Shown here: in pieces, positions 43,372-52,588 of the stretch
Layout of the letters: the number at the start of each line of letters is the position of its first letter
Position numbering within the stretch: position 1 is the first letter of the stretch
Source of the DNA: Pseudoalteromonas rhizosphaerae
Lineage (GTDB): Bacteria; Pseudomonadota; Gammaproteobacteria; Enterobacterales; Alteromonadaceae
Direction of reading: 5' to 3'
Length of the DNA stretch: 64,000 bases
Assembly: GCF_902498845.1 (NCBI RefSeq)
Contig: NZ_CABVLM010000005.1
Coordinates: 186,001-250,000, forward strand
Made by a program: the position numbers and the translations under genes
Notes under the pieces: model-generated
Databases searched by the model: none
Told to the model about the DNA's origin: nothing
Seen by the model: the letters and a program-made list of their open reading frames with translations, nothing else

Positions 43372-46300
43372 CTTGTGACTCCAAAACCTCAACGTCAGTC
43401 AAAAGTGACTCATTTTCTTTATGTGGCTTATTCTTATGTGCTATGCGATATAAGGCAGGAATAACAAACAAGGTTAATAACGTTGACGAAATTATTCCGC
43501 CAATCACCACTGTTGCTAATGGGCGCTGAACTTCTGAGCCAATTCCTGTGTTTAGCGCCATAGGAATGAAACCTAATGACGCAACCAATGCCGTTGTTAA
43601 TACAGGACGAAGACGAGTCAGCGCACCATCAAATATCGCTTCATCTAGCGATATTCCACCTTTGCGTAACTCTCTGATGAAAGAAACCATAACTAAACCG
43701 TTTAAGATCGCGACACCTGATAAGGCTATAAAACCAACCGCAGCCGAGATTGAAAATGGAATATCACGTAATAACAGGGCAGCGATACCCCCTGTAAGTG
43801 CTAAAGGGACACCTGTGAATATAATCATTGCATCTTTAAACGAGCTTAAAGCGAGTATCAGTAACCCAATGATCATGATTAATGTGACAGGCACCACGAT
43901 ACTTAGTCGCTTAGATGCAGATTGCAGCTTCTGATAAGTGCCACCGTATTCCACCCAATAACCAGTAGGGATTTCAATGTTTTCGTCAATCACAGATTGA
44001 ATATCGGAAACAAAACTCCCCAGATCTCTACCTCGAACATTGGCTGTTACTACAATTCTACGTTTTCCGTTTTCACGGTTAATTTGATTAGCACCAGTAA
44101 CCAATTCAATTTGAACTAACTCTTGTAATGGCACTGAATGTCCGTCAGGCAAAGTAATAGGTAAATAAGCAAGTTCATCAATATTATTACGCTTTGATTC
44201 CGCTAGGCGAACTACAATATCGGAACGTATATCTCCTTGATAAAACTTACCAGCAACTGTGCCTCCCATAGCGGTAGCCACTTGAGATTGTACTTGCCCA
44301 ATGCTAATACCAAGTTGCATCAGTTTTTCACGAATTGGCACGAGGCTAAGCATAGGCAAACCAGTCGTTTGCTCTATTTGTATATCTGCTGCACCATCGA
44401 CTTGAGTGATAACGGCACCTATTTCATCACCTAGCGTGTTTAACGTCTCGAAATCATCGCCAAATACCTTAATGGCTAGCTCAGCTCGAACTCCTGCCAA
44501 TAGTTCATTAAAGCGCATTTGTATAGGTTGTAAGAATTCATAGCGGTTGCCCGGAATAACTTCAACAAGAGCAGCTAACTCTTCAACGATTTGTGCTTTG
44601 GGTTTATTAGGGTCAGGCCATAACTCACGAGGTTTGAGGATAATAAAATTATCAGCAACACTTGGCGGAACCGCGTCTGTTGCGACATCAGCCGTGCCTA
44701 TCTTGGTAAAGACACGCTCAACCTCTGGCATTTGCTTAATTTTATCTTCTAAGGATTCTTGAAGCGCGATTGCCTGTGTTAGAGAGGTTCCGGGTATACG
44801 CAACGCATGCATGGCAATGTCGCCTTCATCTAAGTTGGGCGCAAATTCACTACCTAACTTAGTAGCTTGATATCCAGATAAACCTACCAATAATGTCGCG
44901 ACAATGACCACAAACCATCGTGCCTGTAACACCCATTTTAATGCGGGTTTATAAAGTACAACAGCACCACGGATGACAGGACTGTGCTTTTCTTTCACAG
45001 GTTTTCTAAATAACAAGGCAATCATTGCTGGTACGAAGGTGACAGACAACACCATTGCACTAAGTAGTGCGATAACTACAGTGATAGCCATCGGGTGGAA
45101 CATTTTACCTTCAACACCCTCAAGAGCGAAAATTGGCAGATATACTGCGGTGATAATAAACACACCAAATAATGCTGGACGTATTACTTCCTTTGTCGCG
45201 TCATAAACTAACTCCATACGCACTTTTAATGGTAATGGAGTGTTACCTGCTTGGCTCAACCTACGAAGACAGTTTTCGACAATAATAATGGCCCCATCAA
45301 CTAATAAGCCAAAATCCAGCGCACCTAAGCTCATTAGATTCGCACTAACCTTTGTTTGCACCATTCCTGTAACAGTCATTAACATGGCAAAAGGGATCAC
45401 TAACGCGGTTAAAAATGCAGCTCTGAAATTACCCAATAGTACAAATAGAACGACAATGACTAAAATAGCCCCTTCAGCAAGGTTTAACTGTACAGTTTCT
45501 AAGGTTTTATCAACTAATTTGGTGCGATCATAGACAGCCTTTGCAACCATACCTTCTGGAAGCGTGGCATTTATTTCTTTTAGCTTTTCACCAACCGCGA
45601 AAGCGACTGTTCGACTGTTCTCACCAATCAGCATGAAGACAGTACTCATGACAACTTCACGACCATTTTGTGTAGCTGCGCCCGTTCTTAACCCTTTACC
45701 GTTCTCTATATCAGCCACATCCTTAATATATATAGATGAACCATCAAACGATTTGAGAGGTATATTGCCAATAGCTTCCATATCCGCAACTTGACCGGGT
45801 AATCTCAGCAGCCATTGCGCTCCATTTTGTTCTATAAAGCCTGCGCCTTGGTTTTGATTGTTTTGCGCGATAGCATCAACCACATCGGATTGTGAAAGCC
45901 CAAAAGCAAGTAGCTTCTCAGGTTTAAAGGCGACCAGTATTTCACGCTCAAAACCACCGATTGGGTTTACTTCTACCACACCGGGAACTCGCATCAATTG
46001 CGGTCTAATGGTCCAGTCATGGACGGTTCTCAAATCCATTGGCGTAATGGGCGAACCATCCGAATGAGTAGCTTCAGGTTTAGCATCAACAGTGAACATA
46101 AAAATTTCACCGAGACCTGTCGCAATAGGTCCAAGCTGAGGTTCTAAACCCTGCGGTAATTCGGCACGAGCCGCAGACAAACGCTCATTGACAAGCTGAC
46201 GAGCAAAATAGACATCGGTATCATCACTGAATATTGCCACGACTTGTGAAAGACCATATCGAGAAACTGAACGGGTATAGGTTAACCCCGGTAAACCTGA

Positions 46301-46519
46301 CAATGCCGTTTCTAACGGAAAGGTTACCCTTTGCTCAACTTCTAAAGGCGTAAAACCAGCCGCTTCAGTATTGATCATCACTTGTACATTGGTGATATCA
46401 GGTACAGCGTCAATCGGTAACTTCGTAAAATTCCATACACCAAGCCCAGATACTGCCAATACCATTACCATCACAAGGAATTTGCTTTTTATTGAAAAGC
46501 GTAAAATTGATTCCAACAT
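43361..46519 (-). CDS. czcA: CzcA-type heavy-metal RND efflux pump (copy 2)
   Basis: 1052 residues, complete. It has the classical CzcA transmembrane motif DFGLLVDGAIIIVEN and the substrate segment RFNELLAGVRAELAIKVFG, placing it in the Co/Zn/Cd/Ni group and apart from the copy at 37407. It has no His-rich loop. The start is 10 bp after czcB. It is part of the blaI-blaR1-czcCBA-hupE operon. Confidence 0.94.
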   Translation of the reverse strand: MLESILRFSIKSKFLVMVMVLAVSGLGVWNFTKLPIDAVPDITNVQVMINTEAAGFTPLEVEQRVTFPLETALSGLPGLTYTRSVSRYGLSQVVAIFSDDTDVYFARQLVNERLSAARAELPQGLEPQLGPIATGLGEIFMFTVDAKPEATHSDGSPITPMDLRTVHDWTIRPQLMRVPGVVEVNPIGGFEREILVAFKPEKLLAFGLSQSDVVDAIAQNNQNQGAGFIEQNGAQWLLRLPGQVADMEAIGNIPLKSFDGSSIYIKDVADIENGKGLRTGAATQNGREVVMSTVFMLIGENSRTVAFAVGEKLKEINATLPEGMVAKAVYDRTKLVDKTLETVQLNLAEGAILVIVVLFVLLGNFRAAFLTALVIPFAMLMTVTGMVQTKVSANLMSLGALDFGLLVDGAIIIVENCLRRLSQAGNTPLPLKVRMELVYDATKEVIRPALFGVFIITAVYLPIFALEGVEGKMFHPMAITVVIALLSAMVLSVTFVPAMIALLFRKPVKEKHSPVIRGAVVLYKPALKWVLQARWFVVIVATLLVGLSGYQATKLGSEFAPNLDEGDIAMHALRIPGTSLTQAIALQESLEDKIKQMPEVERVFTKIGTADVATDAVPPSVADNFIILKPRELWPDPNKPKAQIVEELAALVEVIPGNRYEFLQPIQMRFNELLAGVRAELAIKVFGDDFETLNTLGDEIGAVITQVDGAADIQIEQTTGLPMLSLVPIREKLMQLGISIGQVQSQVATAMGGTVAGKFYQGDIRSDIVVRLAESKRNNIDELAYLPITLPDGHSVPLQELVQIELVTGANQINRENGKRRIVVTANVRGRDLGSFVSDIQSVIDENIEIPTGYWVEYGGTYQKLQSASKRLSIVVPVTLIMIIGLLILALSSFKDAMIIFTGVPLALTGGIAALLLRDIPFSISAAVGFIALSGVAILNGLVMVSFIRELRKGGISLDEAIFDGALTRLRPVLTTALVASLGFIPMALNTGIGSEVQRPLATVVIGGIISSTLLTLFVIPALYRIAHKNKPHKENESLLTDVEVLESQDAK

Positions 46520-46529
46520 TTAAACGCTC

Positions 46530-47774
46530 CTAGTGGTCATGTGATGCGCCAGACTTTTCAATGTCGGCTTTTAAGATATAGCTATTGTCTGTCACGTATT
46601 CCGTTCCCGTTTTCAATCCACCGAGAACTTCAATCCATTCACCTCCAGCTCTGCCTAGCTCCAGCATACGTACTTCGTATTGCTCACCAACTTTTGCGTA
46701 GACAACAGTAAAGTCTCTAAAACCTTGTAAGCCAACACGCTTTACAGCCAGTGGCACATCAATGGTTGCAACTTCAATGTCAGCTTTTACGAAGCCGCCT
46801 TCGGCAAGGTTACGACCTTCTAATTCGACCCAAACTATTCTTGCCTGATCATCTCTCACGCTAGGTTCAATAAATGACACCTCACCTACAAGGGGGTCCT
46901 CATGACCTTCAATGTTTAACGTAACTGGCGTTTCCAGTTTAACCTTGGAATAATCCGAAGGATAAACCGCTAATTTGGCAATATGGCGATTAAAATTGGT
47001 AATGGTGAGTAAGGTTTTACCACCCGTTTGCTCACCCGCGTTTGCGAATAACTGGGTAATAACACCGTTAATGGGCGCTTTAATAACGTAGGGCTTAAGA
47101 CTTTCATTACTTTCTACTGTGAATAGCGTTTGCCCTTTTTTAACAATTTCACCGTAATTGACGTGTAATTTGGTGATTTCACCATCGAAACGGGCAGCAA
47201 TGTTTCGCTTAGCGTCCACAGGTAAACTTAATTTTCCATAAGCGGGTATGGTTTGATGAATTGTCGCAGGGCCTGCGATTTCAGTGTTGATTTCCATTGC
47301 ATCGGCAACTGCCTGTTCAATTGTGGTGCGACCCTCGAAGTTGTCATATCGCCAATTGTACTTTTTACCCTGATAAGTTGCTTCAATGGCAACAACAAAA
47401 GAGTGAGGCTCATAAATCACCATATCACCGCGAAGAAAGTCACCTTGAGCATTGAAGTTAATATCATCAGTGCCATCGCCTAGGCGAATTAATTTTACGT
47501 TTAAATCGACATTCTTTGGGTCGATAGGCTGTCCATCATTTGTCGCCCAAACACGAAACTCTGGTGGCACACCAGTTTCAAAAATAGAGAGTTCAATGGC
47601 AAAATCACCATCTCGTAACATGCGCCCACGGTGTGGACCTTTCTCTGGTTCAGCTTGCTCTGCCGCAGGTGTTGATGCTGCAATAGCATTAGGTGCGACG
47701 ACACCTGCGAATGAGATAATAATCGCCAAGCTTAATGACGACAGAATATTTTTATTTTTCATAAGTTTACTCAT
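46530..47774 (-). CDS. czcB: CzcB-type periplasmic adaptor (copy 2)
   Basis: About 414 residues; start taken at ATG 47774 (the frame opens at 47792, inside the czcC end). After a signal peptide (LSLAIIISFAGVVAPNAIA) comes an N-terminal extra domain (GPHRGRMLRDGDFAIELSIF, PPEFRVWATNDG) of the CzcB type. Adaptor domains follow (ARFDGEITKLHVNYGEIVKK; APINGVITQLFANAGE), with an ending SGASHDH. It overlaps czcC, so it is translationally coupled. Confidence 0.9.
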   Translation of the reverse strand: MSKLMKNKNILSSLSLAIIISFAGVVAPNAIAASTPAAEQAEPEKGPHRGRMLRDGDFAIELSIFETGVPPEFRVWATNDGQPIDPKNVDLNVKLIRLGDGTDDINFNAQGDFLRGDMVIYEPHSFVVAIEATYQGKKYNWRYDNFEGRTTIEQAVADAMEINTEIAGPATIHQTIPAYGKLSLPVDAKRNIAARFDGEITKLHVNYGEIVKKGQTLFTVESNESLKPYVIKAPINGVITQLFANAGEQTGGKTLLTITNFNRHIAKLAVYPSDYSKVKLETPVTLNIEGHEDPLVGEVSFIEPSVRDDQARIVWVELEGRNLAEGGFVKADIEVATIDVPLAVKRVGLQGFRDFTVVYAKVGEQYEVRMLELGRAGGEWIEVLGGLKTGTEYVTDNSYILKADIEKSGASHDH

Positions 47775-47778
47775 GGTT

Positions 47779-49104
47779 TTACTCGCTATCACTAACGGGC
47801 ACGCCAGTTAGGCGTTGAATTTCAATATGTTGTAAATGCAAAGATTGATAAGCATCAAGTAACTGATTTTGGGCGCTGAGCAGCTCTCTACGTATATCAC
47901 TCCACTGGTTGTAGCTCAGCTTACCGATATCAAATGCTTGACCGGCTTCCGTCAACGCGGTTTCTAGTACGGGAATTATTTCTAATTGAATCGTTTCAAT
48001 GACATGATGGGAATGTGCCATTTCTTGCAATAGCACATAGAGCTGCGCATCGAGTTTCTGCATTAGGGCTTGTTGCTGACTTGCCAGAACATCTTGTTTT
48101 GCGCGTAAGGCAGCCATTGTTCCTGCATTTCTATTTTCACTCCCCCAAGGAATAGAGACACCCGCCACTAAACCAAAATCATCGGTCGTTTCATATCGTC
48201 TTAATCCCGCAGTGAATTGCCACTGAGGTTTTGCTTCAATACGTGCAAGTTCCATTTGAGACTGGGCGATACGTTGTTCATTAGCGAACTGCTGGATTTG
48301 CGGTATTTGCTTAAGCTTGTTTAGCTGGCTTTCTACAGATGGAATTTCCGGCTTAAGCATTAAATTTCCCGTTAACTTAAGCTCTGCCTGAGGCTTACCC
48401 CATAAGGATGACAGTTGATAATGGCTGGCTTTTAATTCGTGCTCTAAATCTTCAACAGCTAGATTTCTTCGAACCAACTCAGCTTGAGCCAAGCGCATTT
48501 CAACATTAGAACTTTTACCTGCTTTTACTCTTTTGGCAATCGCGTCAACCACTTCCTGTGCCTGAGATACCGCTAATTGATTGAGTTTCAAGCGCTCTTG
48601 CTTTATCAAGATTTCAACAAACTGTTTAGCAACAATCGCAGATAAATCGAGGGCTTTTATTTTTTGCTCTACTATTACTGCATTTGCTTGGCTTTTTGCC
48701 GCATTAACTCTGCCATCAATTTGATCTTGTTGAAGCAACCAAGAGTATGTGAGCGTTGATTGCATACTTTGTAATGCGCTATGCTCACCTGTCCCTAACG
48801 CATCTTCAATCATTAAACCTATTTGAGGACGCTCTCCAATGCCAGCTTGCTCGATATTACCTTGCCACACAGCTTCTTGAGCTATCAAGGCTTTTAGCTC
48901 AGGATGACTTTGTAGAGTCATGGTCACAGCCTTGCTTAAATTTATAACCTGATGTGATGACTGTAATTGCTGCTGGATTTGCGCATTAGCCAAAAAGGGA
49001 GTTGATGTTACTAAACCAGCCCCCGTTGTTAAAACTAGACCAACAGCCAAAAACCGATTGCCGATCGGTTTTTTCCCGTTGCTTTTATAAAGATTAAATC
49101 TCAT
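47779..49104 (-). CDS. czcC: CzcC-type outer-membrane factor (copy 2)
   Basis: 441 residues with an N-terminal signal region (FLAVGLVLTTGAGLV) and two OEP repeats (VINLSKAVTMTLQSHPELKA; LSYNQWSDIRRELLSAQNQL). It is 13 bp after the blaR1-like gene. The 5' coding end contains a 10-bp-arm palindrome (49049-49073) identical in its arms to one in front of the repressor gene, an odd feature for coding DNA. Confidence 0.9.
   Translation of the reverse strand: MRFNLYKSNGKKPIGNRFLAVGLVLTTGAGLVTSTPFLANAQIQQQLQSSHQVINLSKAVTMTLQSHPELKALIAQEAVWQGNIEQAGIGERPQIGLMIEDALGTGEHSALQSMQSTLTYSWLLQQDQIDGRVNAAKSQANAVIVEQKIKALDLSAIVAKQFVEILIKQERLKLNQLAVSQAQEVVDAIAKRVKAGKSSNVEMRLAQAELVRRNLAVEDLEHELKASHYQLSSLWGKPQAELKLTGNLMLKPEIPSVESQLNKLKQIPQIQQFANEQRIAQSQMELARIEAKPQWQFTAGLRRYETTDDFGLVAGVSIPWGSENRNAGTMAALRAKQDVLASQQQALMQKLDAQLYVLLQEMAHSHHVIETIQLEIIPVLETALTEAGQAFDIGKLSYNQWSDIRRELLSAQNQLLDAYQSLHLQHIEIQRLTGVPVSDSE
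49049..49073. promoter_or_regulatory. palindrome inside the 5' end of czcC, matching the one before blaI
   Basis: Arms AAAAACCGAT and ATCGGTTTTT separated by 5 bp. The same arms and spacing occur at 50536-50560. It is in coding sequence (codons near 11-19). It could be an intragenic operator or an RNA hairpin; no protein is known to bind it. Confidence 0.5.
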
Positions 49105-49117
49105 TCCCTATCCTTAA

Positions 49118-50107
49118 TTAATGGATGAAAAAAGTTTCGATAAAGTGATGAAAACTATCGACAGTGGATGCCGCTAGTAATGGCATGGTTGCCAATAATG
49201 CTAGTGCTATGATGATAGTAGAAAGTGACGGTTTAGTTATTGGATTTAATAACCGCTCAACACGAAGACTCGTGTGATCATGTCCGAAGTAGCTAACAGA
49301 CGCCTGATCGCAATCCGTAGGAAGTGCTTTTTGAAGTCTAGCGACATCAATTAATGTCTGTGCGATATCAAGGTGGTCGTATTCTTTTGTGACCTCATTG
49401 TCGGCCATCTTTTCCGTCATTAAGACATATTGCTCGATTAGGGTTTGTTTTATACGTGACGGATAGAAGCTGGCAAGTGCCGCGAAAAGCACTTTAAATA
49501 ACGGGTCTCTTGCCGTTACATGAGCCAGTTCATGATTAACGATGATATTAAGTTGTTCATCACTAACTTGGGTTTGCAGTCCGGTTGATACATATATCTT
49601 GGGAGATATAAAACCTGTAGTAAAGGCAACAGGCACTTTAACAGGCATCAATAAATATTGATTGCCATTAGTCGTCCTAGCATTTTGTGCATCAGTAAAG
49701 CTTAGTAAACTCGATAATGCGATGGACTGTTTGGTTCTAGCAAAGGTAGTGTTAGTTACGCGCCAAGCTAAATAGATTAGTGCTAAAAGTAGGGTTAACG
49801 CGTGCCAACTTGAAAAGCTAAAAATATCGATATGGTGCCAATGGGCAAAATCTTCGAACCAGCTTATGTTAAAAACTTTATCAAACCCTAACGAGTAAGG
49901 CATAAAGTAACTAATACAAGAAAAGGCTATCCACCAAGGTGCACTCACTAGTGACCACAATATAAACTTTTGACTATTAAAACTGACTTGTTTGAGTTTG
50001 AACAACACAAAACGAGATACGACAGCAACAGTTGCAATACCGATCACAAATGCAAGCACTGAAACACTGAGCAAATTTAGAACGATTGCCATATCTCCAA
50101 CTAACAT
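49118..50107 (-). CDS. BlaR1/M56-family membrane metallopeptidase
   Basis: 329 residues with several membrane helices and the zinc-peptidase motif HELAH (192-196) followed by the M56-typical TARDP. It has a final C-terminal helix (TIIIALALLATMPLLA) but no penicillin-binding sensor domain, so beta-lactams are not the expected signal. It overlaps nothing but starts 2 bp after the BlaI-like gene. By analogy with BlaR1, it would cleave or trigger cleavage of the repressor when metal is sensed; this is inference. Confidence 0.87.
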   Translation of the reverse strand: MLVGDMAIVLNLLSVSVLAFVIGIATVAVVSRFVLFKLKQVSFNSQKFILWSLVSAPWWIAFSCISYFMPYSLGFDKVFNISWFEDFAHWHHIDIFSFSSWHALTLLLALIYLAWRVTNTTFARTKQSIALSSLLSFTDAQNARTTNGNQYLLMPVKVPVAFTTGFISPKIYVSTGLQTQVSDEQLNIIVNHELAHVTARDPLFKVLFAALASFYPSRIKQTLIEQYVLMTEKMADNEVTKEYDHLDIAQTLIDVARLQKALPTDCDQASVSYFGHDHTSLRVERLLNPITKPSLSTIIIALALLATMPLLAASTVDSFHHFIETFFIH

Positions 50108-50109
50108 AA

Positions 50110-50493
50110 TTAAGCCAGCTCCTTTCTAAGCTGGCGTTGTTTCTCGATCATTTTTTCTAATGTATCGAGTTGTTCGTCATTAAGCTGTGCCGAAGCAGAA
50201 CTGAATGCAGCAATTAAGCTATTTTCACCATCATCAACAAAGTCACTGGTTACATTTGAAATAAGTTGAGCAATTAAGCCTTCACGATCTACTCTGGCTG
50301 AATAACAATACGCATGGCCTTGTTTAGTGCGTTTAAGTAATTCTTTTTTAAATAACCTATCAAGCGTACTTTGGATAGTATTTAACGAATTACCACGAGC
50401 TAACCCCAGTACTTTATGTACTTGCTTTGCATCCGCCTCTTTCACATTCCAGAAATGTTGAAGCACTAACTTTTCTAGTTCACCTAACTGCAT
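50110..50493 (-). CDS. BlaI/MecI/CopY-family repressor
   Basis: 127 residues: N-terminal winged helix (GELEKLVLQHFWNVKEADAK; LNTIQSTLDRLFKKELLKRT, the recognition part) and a C-terminal dimerisation helix (LDTLEKMIEKQRQLRKEL). There is no Cys-rich metal site like CopY, so sensing is probably delegated to the adjacent M56 protease. First gene of the second czc operon. A 25-bp palindrome lies in the 83-bp gap to the divergent gene. Confidence 0.9.
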   Translation of the reverse strand: MQLGELEKLVLQHFWNVKEADAKQVHKVLGLARGNSLNTIQSTLDRLFKKELLKRTKQGHAYCYSARVDREGLIAQLISNVTSDFVDDGENSLIAAFSSASAQLNDEQLDTLEKMIEKQRQLRKELA

Positions 50494-50535
50494 AACACTT
50501 TACTCTATTTAATTCGTTGGCTATATTGTCACAAC

Positions 50536-50560
50536 AAAAACCGATAGGCAATCGGTTTTT
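50536..50560. promoter_or_regulatory. palindrome between the repressor gene and the divergent DUF3147 gene
   Basis: AAAAACCGAT, 5 bp, ATCGGTTTTT in the divergent intergenic region. Best operator candidate for the BlaI-like repressor, though its sequence is not the TACA/TGTA dyad known for Gram-positive BlaI/MecI/CopY. The copy in czcC has the same arms. Confidence 0.55.
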
Positions 50561-50576
50561 CATTTAAGGACATTAT

Positions 50577-50930
50577 ATGGGTTGGCTAATAACTAAGTAT
50601 TTGATCACCGCTACGGTCATTGTCGCGGCATCGGAGCTAGCAAAACGAAATGATAAACTAGGCGCACTAATAGTGGCCTTACCGACAGTCACAATTTTAG
50701 CCATGATTTGGTTATATGTTGAAAAGCAACCGTCAGAGAAAATAGCCAATCATGCTTGGTACACTTTTTGGTATGTACTTCCCACATTGCCCATGTTTTT
50801 ACTTTTCCCCATGCTGATGCAGCGCTACAGTTTTTGGCTATCGTTACTCATCAGCTCAATAATAACGATAATTTGCTTTTGGCTGTTTTCGTTATTGCTT
50901 AAGCAGTTTGGAATAGAATTAATACCCTAA
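50577..50930 (+). CDS. DUF3147 small membrane protein
   Basis: 117 residues with four hydrophobic helices and the pattern ASELAKRNDKLGALIVALPTV typical of DUF3147. AAGGA precedes the ATG. It is divergent from the BlaI-like gene and shares its promoter region, so it may be controlled by the same repressor. Function unknown. Confidence 0.8.
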   Translation: MGWLITKYLITATVIVAASELAKRNDKLGALIVALPTVTILAMIWLYVEKQPSEKIANHAWYTFWYVLPTLPMFLLFPMLMQRYSFWLSLLISSIITIICFWLFSLLLKQFGIELIP

Positions 50931-51022
50931 ATTAAAAGTAGGGATTTCCCCTAAAACGGTGTAGTAACCAAAACATATACTTTTTTATGACGAATAAATT
51001 AAACTCAAAAATTATGTTATAG

Positions 51023-51340
51023 CTATCGCATACTTATTATTGCCTCTGGAGAATAACTACCATTTCTCATCACTATTAACTCGTCTAGTGTTATCTCAAA
51101 TAATTTTAAATTACCATCTATCGAATAGCAGTTACCGTTGTGAGTGATAACCTCCATCGTGTTATCAGCAAATCTTTTGCTAACAATTATTGAGGTAACA
51201 ATTTGCTCATAGGGACGAAATCTAAATGTTTCATCTTCGATTACCTGACCAGCTAACACATCGCCTAAATAAGCCTTATTAGCGCCCATACTGTCAAAAA
51301 CAGAAACAATACTAACATCGACTAAAAATGTTTTTTCCAT
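51023..51340 (-). CDS. 105-residue hypothetical, copy 2 (partner of the 344-residue gene)
   Basis: Same unrecognised family as 29632-29949: nearly identical through residue 70 or so and different afterwards (FEITLDELIVMRNGSYSPEA). It starts 4 bp after the 344-residue gene, as a two-gene operon. No signal peptide or membrane segment. Repetition of the pair suggests mobile cargo or a recombination target. Confidence 0.6.
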   Translation of the reverse strand: MEKTFLVDVSIVSVFDSMGANKAYLGDVLAGQVIEDETFRFRPYEQIVTSIIVSKRFADNTMEVITHNGNCYSIDGNLKLFEITLDELIVMRNGSYSPEAIISMR

Positions 51341-51344
51341 CAGC

Positions 51345-52379
51345 TTATACCGCCTCTTTTACCTTGATCGGTCTAAACCCCACGGAAAAGCGATTACCTT
51401 TTAACACAAACCAGTCACTGCTAGCATCAGTGTGTGACATTAAGATTTTCTTTTGCTCAATCTGCATGTCTGTGAGTACTTCGTGATTCGAGAATGACGA
51501 ACTGATGCGGTGAGTTTCAAAAACCAAAGACTGTTGTTCAATCTTAATAATATATTTCTGAAATTCCTTCGTATTTTTGACCAATAGATTTAACCTTGGT
51601 AGTTCTTCATCTACTTTTCTAGCTTTTTCTGAGAGCAACATAAAACCAAATACAAGGTATCGCTTACGTCGTATGTGATAAAACGCTGGGGTCTCACTAC
51701 CATTTTGTAATACATCACCAAAGGCGCATTTTAAATTGCTCTGAAGCCAATTTTTATGTTTCTCTATTTTGTTTCTTTCAGCTCCTAAAGTAGCCTTATG
51801 GAGATTACTATCTTGTTTAAGTCTTCTTGAAAGATATGTATTTAAATTGTCGTAAGATAATTTGCTAAGCGGATATTTTGTCGCTACTAATCTAAATGGT
51901 CTTGTATGAACCAACAAATCAGCATAAAGCACTTCTGTAGGATCAGTCAGCGTATTAAAATAAGGTTTCCAGTTTAACTGGAATTCAGCGCCTGTGTTTA
52001 CAATAAACCGAGATTCATCAAGTAACCCCATTGATTTATAAATCGCTGAGATTATTTGCAATTGTGGCTTTTCTATAAGATTAAGTGACACTATTCTTGC
52101 CGACATCACTTCAATTTCTTCATGAAGTTCATCAATCAATTCATCGTCATCAACTTCACCTATGAAAAGATATTTGAGTGAGTCATGTTCAAAAATCCCA
52201 TGTAGATGATTTTTTGAATACTCTAGTCGCAGGGCTTGTTCAGCAGCCGAGAAATTAGCTAAATTATAAACACATCTCGCGAATAAACCTTCTGCTATTA
52301 ATTCGGGAATCTCAAGTAACCAAGCAAAAAGCTTAGTCTGATATTGAAGTTTAGTATGCAATTGCTCAAGTGAAATCAT
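51345..52379 (-). CDS. 344-residue hypothetical, intact
   Basis: I do not recognise the family. No signal peptide or membrane helix is seen, so it is probably cytoplasmic. There are helical N-terminal segments (LEQLHTKLQYQTKLFAWLLE), an acidic stretch (EVDDDELIDELHEEIEVM), and a basic C-terminal third beginning near GDVLQNGSETPAFYHIRRKR that is also preserved in the truncated copy at 29954-30334. First gene of a two-gene unit. Confidence 0.6.
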   Translation of the reverse strand: MISLEQLHTKLQYQTKLFAWLLEIPELIAEGLFARCVYNLANFSAAEQALRLEYSKNHLHGIFEHDSLKYLFIGEVDDDELIDELHEEIEVMSARIVSLNLIEKPQLQIISAIYKSMGLLDESRFIVNTGAEFQLNWKPYFNTLTDPTEVLYADLLVHTRPFRLVATKYPLSKLSYDNLNTYLSRRLKQDSNLHKATLGAERNKIEKHKNWLQSNLKCAFGDVLQNGSETPAFYHIRRKRYLVFGFMLLSEKARKVDEELPRLNLLVKNTKEFQKYIIKIEQQSLVFETHRISSSFSNHEVLTDMQIEQKKILMSHTDASSDWFVLKGNRFSVGFRPIKVKEAV

Positions 52380-52588
52380 TTAGTTCTCCAAACAAAATAA
52401 CGAACAAACAATGGCCTACCAACACATTGCTTTATTTATTGTTCAAATAACCAAATTTTTACGGATGCTCCGCTTCACTGTTCACGTTTTTCAAGGCGAA
52501 AAACATGTGTAGGCGTAGGCTGTCCGTTCAGCCTTCATATTATAATATCGCCAAAAAACAAAATGACAACTTACGTATTTGTACAACT

